Source: Acidianus manzaensis (lineage in GTDB: Archaea; Thermoproteota; Thermoprotei_A; Sulfolobales; Sulfolobaceae). From it: DNA of 64,000 nt. Within the stretch, counting starts at the first letter, position 1. Every line of letters starts with the position of its first letter. Location of the stretch: assembly GCF_002116695.1 (NCBI RefSeq), contig NZ_CP020477.1:62001-126000 (forward strand), given 5' to 3'. Under the pieces are notes generated by a model. The model was not told the DNA's origin, did not search any database, and saw nothing but the letters and a program-made list of their open reading frames with translations. A program made the translations under genes and the position numbers. This document shows, piece after piece, positions 57,336 to 64,000 of the stretch.

Positions 57336-58388
57336 ATGAATAAAGAAGGATTACTATTATTTTCTATTGTTCTTACAACTTTATCTCCTGCAATCTTAGG
57401 GACTACTCACTTAAGTATTTATATAGTTATTCCTTCCTTATTTTTAGGTTTTATTATTGCGTATTTAACTTATCTTTTAGTTAACGTTAAATGGAGCGAA
57501 CAAGGGCTTTATTATTATGCGAGGGAAACTCATCCTTTTTTAGGATATATTTTTCTTATCTCATGGCTTGCAAGCTACTATTTGTACGTAATTTATACTG
57601 CTATTTATATTCCTTATTATGTGCTAGGAATTTACGGAATAGATGCAATATTACTTTCTTTAACGGTTATTATTCTCGCTGTAATATGTACCTTGAATTC
57701 CTTTCTTCCTCTATTTTTTGTAATAGCTTTTTCTCAATTACTGTTAATACTACCGATAGGATGGAGAGCATCTATAGGGGTAGTAATGCCTGTTCAGTCT
57801 CTTTTTACTAATATTTTGTCTTCCTCTTTAATAGTAGTATGTATAACGTTAGTAACTTTTATAAAATCTGAAAGAAAATTCTCGTTCTTAATCCCTTTAG
57901 GTTTTTTGGTATCTTCTATACCTTTAGTCTATTCTTCTTTTTTGTCTTACGATCAAATAGCAATATATGGAGAAGCTATAGGTAATTTTGGTTTGATATT
58001 TGCTGAATTTTATATGATGAGAAATCTTTTTCTAGGTTTTAATAAAAATATTATTTTGTTTCCATTATCTTTGATAGCAATTATTCTTGTATTAATAGGA
58101 AATATTGTTAATTATTCTTTGTTTTACATAATTTTGATAGTTCCTTCTTTATCTTTGCTTTATCTTAGCCTTTTTTCCTCTTTCATTTCTATTTTTAAGT
58201 TTTTTTCTAAATTTTCAATTCGTTTATTAGGCTTGATTTCTTTGCTTTTGTTTGCGTATGGTGATTATAGTGTAATAAGTACGACAAAAGGATTCTTATT
58301 TTTAGAGGCAATATTTTCAATAATTACTGTCATAATTGTAGGTTTAGCCTTGTATATGAGAAATATAAGACGAATCTCAAAAGACTGA
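57336..58388 (+). CDS. APC-superfamily-like membrane transport protein
   Basis: A 350-aa protein with about ten membrane helices. Near the first loop it reads SEQGLYYYARETHPFLGYIFLISWLASYYLY, the region where APC amino acid permeases have the GGxYxYxR and fixed aromatic residues. Members usually have 12 helices and 400-plus residues, so this is short. TTTTTATTAAATAG lies about 24 bases before the ATG. The substrate is unknown and the assignment is tentative. Confidence 0.55.
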   Translation: MNKEGLLLFSIVLTTLSPAILGTTHLSIYIVIPSLFLGFIIAYLTYLLVNVKWSEQGLYYYARETHPFLGYIFLISWLASYYLYVIYTAIYIPYYVLGIYGIDAILLSLTVIILAVICTLNSFLPLFFVIAFSQLLLILPIGWRASIGVVMPVQSLFTNILSSSLIVVCITLVTFIKSERKFSFLIPLGFLVSSIPLVYSSFLSYDQIAIYGEAIGNFGLIFAEFYMMRNLFLGFNKNIILFPLSLIAIILVLIGNIVNYSLFYIILIVPSLSLLYLSLFSSFISIFKFFSKFSIRLLGLISLLLFAYGDYSVISTTKGFLFLEAIFSIITVIIVGLALYMRNIRRISKD

Positions 58389-58415
58389 CTGATTTTTTGT
58401 CTCTGGACTTCTGTT

Positions 58416-58507
58416 TTAGTTTGTAGAGTATTCAAAAATTAAGGGTATTCTCTTAATTAGAACTGTTCTTAGAATCAGCGTGAAGTATTCAAATAGTACA
58501 CACACTA
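58416..58507 (+). repeat. Dispersed palindromic repeat, outside the defence island
   Basis: TAGTTTGTAGAGTATTCAAA at the left arm and CAAATAGTACACACACTA at the right end. It lies between the APC-like gene and lplB, which are convergent. Confidence 0.75.
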
Positions 58508-58522
58508 CTTCTGTTCTTTATT

Positions 58523-58774
58523 TTAGGTATTTTCTCCTTCTTCTTTTTTGCATTCTTGATATTTTTCTAAAATTTCGTCCATATCTAATCCTAAAATTAC
58601 GTTTTCTGGTTTTTCTCCTCTTTTCAATTTTTCTTCAACTTCTTTTAATTCCTCTTCAGATGTGAAAAAATCGCCTGTTAGTTCTACTTTACCATTTTCG
58701 TATACTCTTAAAATGTAAGTTTTCCCTGCTTTTGATCTTCCGATTTTTTCGCAAATCATCTTAAATAAGTCCAC
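58523..58774 (-). CDS. lplB: Lipoate-protein ligase small subunit (LplB-like)
   Basis: An 83-aa protein equivalent to the C-terminal accessory domain of bacterial lipoate ligase. In Thermoplasma the ligase is made of separate LplA and LplB chains, and this gene overlaps the end of the LplA gene by 19 bases. It reads KAGKTYILRVYENGKVELTGDFF, then a helix. It is probably needed for the adenylation step. Confidence 0.8.
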   Translation of the reverse strand: MDLFKMICEKIGRSKAGKTYILRVYENGKVELTGDFFTSEEELKEVEEKLKRGEKPENVILGLDMDEILEKYQECKKEEGENT

Positions 58775-59478
58775 TCCTTGCTGTTATACTTATACTTCAA
58801 TTCTTCTGAAAAGTCCCTTTCTATTTCAGTTAATTCTCCTTCTTTTAATTGAAATACTGATGAAAACCCTTCAACTATTTTCTGTAAAGCTTCTTTTCTG
58901 CTTATTTTTTCTCCTAGGAGAGCTGAAATTGTTGATACCCTTGATTTAGCTGGTCCTCTTTCAATTTCTTTAACTTTTGGCATTTTTATAACACTCATGT
59001 ACTCCAGATTTGTGTCGAACATGAAAGTTCCGTGAACTAGGATTGCTCCTCTTTTCATCGCTCCTGCCATACCCACTACTTTTTTGCCTTCTACTGTAAC
59101 ATCGTTAATTGGAGAAAAAGTTCCATTTAATCCAAAGAGTTTTAAAGAGTAAACTAATGCTTTTCCTATAGTTTCGTAAGCTTTCATCATATCGTTTCCT
59201 TTAATTGCAACTGACCACGTTATTTCTCCTTTCTCATCGTGCAATGCAGGGCCTCCTCCAGTGAATCTCCTTATTAATGGAATGTTAAATTTATTTAACT
59301 CTTCTTCGTTTACCCAGTCCTTTACGGACAAAAATCTTCCTAAACTGAGTGTTGTAGGAGAGAAGTTCCAAAATCTAACAGTTTGTGGTATAATATCCTT
59401 AGAAAGGAGGATCATCATTGTTTCGTCTAATGCCATTTGTCTACTTCCAGGATTACCTTCTTCTATTATAAGTCTCAT
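58756..59478 (-). CDS. lplA: Lipoate-protein ligase large subunit (LplA-like)
   Basis: A 240-aa protein with MALDETMMILL, then PLIRRFTGGGPALHDEKGEITWS (the lipoate and adenylate binding loop) and DVTVEGKKVVGMAGA with the catalytic lysine. It attaches lipoate to the E2 or glycine cleavage H protein. The downstream small subunit completes the enzyme. A TTTTATTT-like box lies about 25 bases before the ATG. Confidence 0.9.
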   Translation of the reverse strand: MRLIIEEGNPGSRQMALDETMMILLSKDIIPQTVRFWNFSPTTLSLGRFLSVKDWVNEEELNKFNIPLIRRFTGGGPALHDEKGEITWSVAIKGNDMMKAYETIGKALVYSLKLFGLNGTFSPINDVTVEGKKVVGMAGAMKRGAILVHGTFMFDTNLEYMSVIKMPKVKEIERGPAKSRVSTISALLGEKISRKEALQKIVEGFSSVFQLKEGELTEIERDFSEELKYKYNSKEWTYLR

Positions 59479-60032
59479 GTAAAGACATTAGGAAAAATAA
59501 AACTTTTAAGATTTCGTTAATTGGATCGAGTATTTTTATTTATTTCTGTTAAATAAAAGATAAATTAAATAAGGAATAAATAGACTGTTTTATATTAAGG
59601 CTAATCATAAAAAGTTTTTATAATATGAAAGTATAATTAAACATATGATTTATCAACATAATATATTTTAAAATTTTACTCTATAACGTTATTTAGTTAA
59701 AAACTTGTTAATAAACTACTTTAAAATCTACATTTATTTTCTCCTGATTATTATACTAAATATTATTTATTTCTCTAGGATGATAAATCTATATTATTTA
59801 AGTAATTAAAAGTCCTAGAAGATAATATCTATCTTAGATATTATATTGAATAATTTATAGATAGTGGAGTATAAACTATTTGTGACTTCTGTTCATAAGG
59901 ATTTAACGTCAAGTTTCATTAAGTTTTTCACAAAATAAGATATTGTCTAAGTTATTCGAATATATAACAAAATTTAATTATATACTATATATGTAATTAA
60001 AAATAATTTGTATTATAAGTTTAATATTAATA
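59479..60032. other. Intergenic region without recognised features
   Basis: About 550 bases of AT-rich DNA. No open frame of interest, hairpin or repeat copy was seen on either strand. Confidence 0.5.
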
Positions 60033-60500
60033 CTATGTATTCATCCATTTATCCTTCACTTTGTTTTTTAAGTAATTCTGAAATTCTTTTGATTCTGGAT
60101 TATACTTCATTAGCATGGTGAAGCAGGAAGAGCATACGTGTTTTCCTTGATGCTCATTCACAGCTATATCACCACAATAAAAGCATTTAGGTTTTGATGG
60201 AGTCATGAATGCAGAAATATTGGACATGCTTTCTGCTCTTCTTATTAGAGAATCAGCTTGATTAAGATAGTTTTTATCTGTTTTAGGTACGCTGTTTTTC
60301 ACTTTCTCTTTTAATTGTTGAGGGAATACTGTAGCTTTTTCTTTTGTAGGAACGTAAATATGAATAATTATTATCTTTTCTCCATTAGACGTAAATTTAT
60401 AGTGAGCAATATTCTTATCATCTTTACCTTCGATAATTTCAACTTTTTTGGGTTCAATTTCTTCTTCAAATCCATCATCATATGTAATTTTTACTTTCAT
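60033..60500 (-). CDS. Small protein with a CxxC zinc motif
   Basis: A 155-aa protein. The N-terminal 60 residues are beta-rich and acidic; near residues 106-125 it has CFYCGD and HVCSSC, a four-cysteine zinc-binding pair, followed by a helix and a charged C terminus. No family was recognised. It starts about 40 bases after the stop of the beta-helix gene on the same strand and could be its last cotranscribed partner. Confidence 0.65.
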   Translation of the reverse strand: MKVKITYDDGFEEEIEPKKVEIIEGKDDKNIAHYKFTSNGEKIIIIHIYVPTKEKATVFPQQLKEKVKNSVPKTDKNYLNQADSLIRRAESMSNISAFMTPSKPKCFYCGDIAVNEHQGKHVCSSCFTMLMKYNPESKEFQNYLKNKVKDKWMNT

Positions 60501-60542
60501 AAATTAATTCCTCTTTCTACAATAAAAAGTGCCATGAAAAAA

Positions 60543-62063
60543 TCAAGTATATACAATATTTGAATCACTTATACCTATATTAAACTGTGCATTAATAGTT
60601 TGTCCTTGAGGTAGATAGATTGAATTAAACTCACTAGGATTGTCAGGATTAGGTTCATTAACGTTCATGTAAAAGTTAAGGCTTTTTATTAATTGAATGT
60701 TCGATGACATTTGCATTAAGTTAAAGATACCTACAGGTTTTACATCTCCATTGTTATGATAACCATTATTCCACATGAAATAATTACCTATAAAATATGC
60801 ATAGTCTATGGTTACAGCTGCGTTAATGTATCCCCATGCTCTTAACCTATAATTATTATTATTTACTGGCCCTACCCATACACCGTATGCCACTCCAGAG
60901 CCAGAATTTTGGAAAGTATTGAATCCTACAAGTAGAATAGATACTTTATTATTAAACTCTGGTATCTGTCCGCCATTCCAAGCGTAAATAAACACCATAG
61001 ATGATACAAAACTATTTCCAACAATGACTACACTTCTAATTGGATATGCTGGTTGGTCATTTACCTGGATGTTTATGCTTGAATATGTGAATGTATTAAA
61101 TGCAAATGTAAAAACTGATGTAGCAACCCCATTATCAGCTGACTTATTATCAGTTGTATAAATTGTAAAACCGTAAAATGTACAACCTATTATGCTCATC
61201 CTGCCTCCATAATTATAACTTATTACTCCACTATATTCAGCAGGAGGAAACGTTACGTTCTGGAAAGTGCAAGCTACTATTTTTAGATTCTGTGCACCTT
61301 GTGTAACTATTGAACCACCATCAAATACGCATCCTATAACGTTACCATTATTTCCATCATTACCTGGATTAAGTACTGCTCCAGCTAAGAATGTACACCC
61401 TATTACGCTCCATCCTCTAGAAGAGACTGCGAAAGTACCATGTCCTTCAAATCTACTTCCCAAAACTATAACTTCTCTGCTTTGTGAATCAAATAATAAT
61501 TCTGATTGAGAGTAACAATTATATACAACAGCCATAGACGTTTCATTAATCCATATGTTTGCGCCATATACAAATTCAACACTATCCCAAAAAGCTACGA
61601 TAGAATGAATACCAGACCATCCCCAGGCAATCATCCATCTTTGGTTCGTATAATTGTTTAGACGAAGATTTTTGAAACCTATGAAGAAACCGTTAGTACT
61701 ATAAGTAGCTAATGCAGGAGAAATAACGCCAGAATTGGTAGACATGTTTTGATAATCTTCTTGAATAGGCCAATTTCCAGATAATACAAGCATAGTTCCA
61801 GCATTATAACCTGGAGTCTGTACATAATCTATTTCTCCTAACCCATCACCCTCGAATAAATAATCTATATCATGATCTAAAACTATAGGAACATCGCCAT
61901 TAGAAGGAGCTACTACTGTAATCGTACCTCTTATTATAATATGAGCTACACCATAAATTTTGGAAACTTGTAATGCCTCTTGTATAGCTGGTGTAGCATC
62001 AGTACCAGATGGAACATAAAAATCAACGTCCTCATCTGGATGATCAGAAATAACTAAAGCCAT
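60543..62063 (-). CDS. Right-handed beta-helix (pectate-lyase-like) protein
   Basis: A 506-aa protein rich in Asn, Gly, Val and Ile with repeating short strands and turns (for example VIGCTFLAGAVLN, VIGCVFDGGSIV, IVACTFQNVTF), which make a parallel beta-helix. It opens DVDFYVPSGTDATPAIQEAL, the signature seen at the start of many pectate-lyase-like and phage tail-spike-type proteins. The frame extends to a GTG at 62087, but ATG at 62063 follows GAGGTGA and is preferred. The gene upstream ends 10 bases before it. No signal peptide is seen, so export may depend on the partner. Function is unknown. Confidence 0.7.
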   Translation of the reverse strand: MALVISDHPDEDVDFYVPSGTDATPAIQEALQVSKIYGVAHIIIRGTITVVAPSNGDVPIVLDHDIDYLFEGDGLGEIDYVQTPGYNAGTMLVLSGNWPIQEDYQNMSTNSGVISPALATYSTNGFFIGFKNLRLNNYTNQRWMIAWGWSGIHSIVAFWDSVEFVYGANIWINETSMAVVYNCYSQSELLFDSQSREVIVLGSRFEGHGTFAVSSRGWSVIGCTFLAGAVLNPGNDGNNGNVIGCVFDGGSIVTQGAQNLKIVACTFQNVTFPPAEYSGVISYNYGGRMSIIGCTFYGFTIYTTDNKSADNGVATSVFTFAFNTFTYSSINIQVNDQPAYPIRSVVIVGNSFVSSMVFIYAWNGGQIPEFNNKVSILLVGFNTFQNSGSGVAYGVWVGPVNNNNYRLRAWGYINAAVTIDYAYFIGNYFMWNNGYHNNGDVKPVGIFNLMQMSSNIQLIKSLNFYMNVNEPNPDNPSEFNSIYLPQGQTINAQFNIGISDSNIVYT

Positions 62064-62073
62064 TCCTCTCACC

Positions 62074-63222
62074 TCATATTGCTCCACTTGTCGATAAACT
62101 TACCATTCTTTCAAATCCATTGCCAGTAATTAAATCTCCTGCATGCACTATCTGAGAGTATAATGCCCAAAATATTATACTACTATAGTCAACAGGATCT
62201 TGATTCTGGGAAGAAGCTAGTATTGCTATTTGATTTCCATTAAGTACAGTATTATATATCTGTATATTAGAAATATATGGTGTTGGATATTCATTATCAT
62301 TCGCTAAACCTTCCATTTGATAATTTATTGGAAAATTACCTATCCATAAGTAATTATTTGATTGATAAGTGATAGGTACATTACCAGACGCAACTTCCTC
62401 TCCGTTAATGTAAATTGTAACACTTCCATTATTATAGGCTATAACAACGTGAAAAGGCTGAGCTATATTTTGAGTAAACCTACCTGCTACTTCTGTATTT
62501 GATCCATTCTTAAACGAGATATTGCCTGAACCATATCCTTGTATTTTCCAAGAAACTCCGTTACTTAATGTTCCATAAGTCAAGAAATGCCCTCCACCGT
62601 AACTAGGATATCCATATCCTAATGCCCAGAAGGATATTGTAAATTGAGTTGGCTGTCCAATTGTGTTTTTAGTGTAAATTAAATTACTTGAAGGACCTCT
62701 AAGTAAGAAGTATGGATTACCTATTGAGAATACGTTTCTTTTACTGGCTATAGTATTGATAATCCCTGCATTCTGATACCATAGTAATTTAACGTTTGGC
62801 GTTTTTTGTATTTGTACAAAAAAGGGTACACTTTGAGCATTTAAGTAAATTTGAGAGTCACCAGTTAGAACGAAATTTCCTTGGAGTTGAGGAGAGTTTA
62901 CTGGGTAAAAATTCCCTATTAATCCTATTTTACCTTGAGTATATCCTGCTGAAGTTAAAGATTGAATAAGCTCATATATTCCGCATGTTCCAGATCCGTC
63001 TGAGCACGATCCATCAAAAACTACTCCATCATTATTATATGCTGTATATGAGTTTTCATTTTGAATTACTATGCCTAATAATTCAGATAATTGAATAGTT
63101 TGAGAAGATGCTAATACATTTTTAGCTTTATTTTGCGCTAATCCTGAAGCTATTGCTGCTCCTGCCAATATTCCAGATTTGGTTAACAAATCCAATACTT
63201 CTCTTCTATTGTAGTTTGGCAT
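62074..63222 (-). CDS. Tat-type exported protein with lectin-like (LamG) domain
   Basis: A 382-aa protein. The N terminus is NRREVLDLLTKSGILAGAAIA, a twin-arginine signal followed by a hydrophobic stretch and a small-residue cleavage region. The middle carries short beta turns, and residues 195-345 resemble a concanavalin-like (LamG) domain (FTISFWALG, then VTIYINGEEVASG and ISNIQIYNTVL). Such domains bind glycans. The next gene begins 10 bases after the stop, so the two are coupled and may form an exported complex. TATA-like CTATATAAATC (63245-63255, minus sense GATTTATATAG) lies about 28 bases upstream. Confidence 0.72.
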   Translation of the reverse strand: MPNYNRREVLDLLTKSGILAGAAIASGLAQNKAKNVLASSQTIQLSELLGIVIQNENSYTAYNNDGVVFDGSCSDGSGTCGIYELIQSLTSAGYTQGKIGLIGNFYPVNSPQLQGNFVLTGDSQIYLNAQSVPFFVQIQKTPNVKLLWYQNAGIINTIASKRNVFSIGNPYFLLRGPSSNLIYTKNTIGQPTQFTISFWALGYGYPSYGGGHFLTYGTLSNGVSWKIQGYGSGNISFKNGSNTEVAGRFTQNIAQPFHVVIAYNNGSVTIYINGEEVASGNVPITYQSNNYLWIGNFPINYQMEGLANDNEYPTPYISNIQIYNTVLNGNQIAILASSQNQDPVDYSSIIFWALYSQIVHAGDLITGNGFERMVSLSTSGAI

Positions 63223-64000
63223 GATTAAAATAAAGAAGAAATGTCTATATAAATCTTTTGCATTTTCTATTTAAGACTTTGCTTAACAATCTTTATCGAG
63301 ATTTTTGGTATAAATTAAAATATGGATCTTTCCTCTATTTAATCTTTTTAATTATCTACTATTTAATAATTAATGTATTACAAACAACAGACTATATATA
63401 AGAAATAAATAAAAAATATAGATAATCATACTAATAATTTTATCTATTTATAAAATATTGTATTTAGTCACTTAAGAATACTTGCGTTGTAGCATTTATG
63501 CTTATCAATATATTTTAATCTTAATATTATAATTACATCTTAACAAAATATTAATATTATTTTTATTGTATTATATATTATTTATAATTAATAATAGATT
63601 TACGTTATTATGTTAAAAATTACATAGAGTAGTAATATGTGACTATTTTATACATTTAATTTTCGCTTCTTTACAAGTTTAAAGAGTTTATAAAAATAAT
63701 TTATTTGAAATATAATAATGCGTTTTATAAATAAAAATATAGTTTCAATTAATTTACTTTATTACTTTCAATTTACGTTTATCATTACCTAAATTTTATG
63801 TAATACTCATAGTATGTAAATAAAACTGTTTTTATACTTAGTTAATACTTTTCTTTTAGATATTTAATAATACTAATTATAATAGATTTAGGTTCGAATA
63901 TTATTATATATTTAAGGTTAAGGTTTCTATAAAATCGTAAGTAAATCTTCTATATTTTAAATGCTTTGGTAATCTGTATCTTTAATTTCTAGGTAGAAAT
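63223..64000. other. AT-rich intergenic region at the right edge
   Basis: About 780 bases of very AT-rich DNA with no open frame of note, no tRNA and no copy of the dispersed repeat. It contains the promoter of the gene ending at 63222 and possibly that of a gene beyond the edge. Confidence 0.5.
63245..63255 (-). promoter_or_regulatory. TATA box of the Tat-exported lectin-like protein
   Basis: On the minus strand it reads GATTTATATAG and lies about 28 bases before the ATG at 63222. It is the only promoter needed for the three minus-strand genes that follow. Confidence 0.5.

Overview
The window looks like chromosomal DNA of a thermoacidophilic crenarchaeon of the order Sulfolobales. The case rests on very AT-rich DNA, leaderless genes with a TATA box about 26 bases before the start codon, GGTGA-type ribosome binding sites inside operons, a DUF973 protein, a CpsA-like carboxypeptidase, a GH116 glucosidase of the SSO1353 type, a maltodextrin ABC operon, and IS605- and IS110-family elements. 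No rRNA, tRNA or CRISPR array was found, and the species cannot be named from the sequence.

Region 1 (about 1-29 kb) is a defence island. A type III CRISPR-Cas operon, best read as III-D because of a Csx10-like subunit, enters at the left edge inside cas10. It carries four Cas7-like RAMP genes, a small subunit and an unclassified helical protein, and ends in a HEPN-motif gene with no CARF domain. Next come two tandem DnaQ-like genes with eroded catalytic motifs (the second frameshifted), a csx1 gene enclosed by inverted repeats of about 300 bp, a GH116 glucosidase, a decayed IS605-type element, cas6, a CARF-PIN fusion, a divergent 910-aa SF2 helicase, an ankyrin-repeat protein kinase, cpsA, vapBC, and an ATPase with an N-terminal amidotransferase-like domain. 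At least 14 copies of a roughly 85-bp palindromic repeat lie between these genes; two more lie at 49 and 58 kb.

Region 2 (27-42 kb) is metabolic and transport DNA: a GntR regulator with a membrane protein, a three-gene ABC-2 exporter operon with its own ArsR-type regulator, and a maltodextrin cluster on the minus strand (binding protein, two permeases, ATPase, membrane-anchored GH15 glucoamylase and GH57 amylase). Outside the cell the two hydrolases would cut glucans that the ABC system imports.

Region 3 (42-57 kb) is broken up by relatives of one IS605-type element: two short deletion derivatives around a DUF973 gene, a decayed copy at 45.7-46.9 kb, and two more around a second ankyrin/kinase locus. 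The last of these is itself interrupted by an IS110-family element whose upstream DNA looks like a bridge RNA, including 10-nt complementarity to the element's own right end. A second, membrane-anchored kinase at 44-45.5 kb is nearly identical in its catalytic domain to the ankyrin kinase at 21-23 kb. A phosphodiesterase, a START-like protein, a CoA-binding protein and a large surface protein lie between these elements.

Region 4 (57-64 kb) has an APC-like membrane protein, a two-subunit lipoate-protein ligase, a small zinc-binding protein, and a Tat-type exported lectin-like protein followed by a beta-helix protein.
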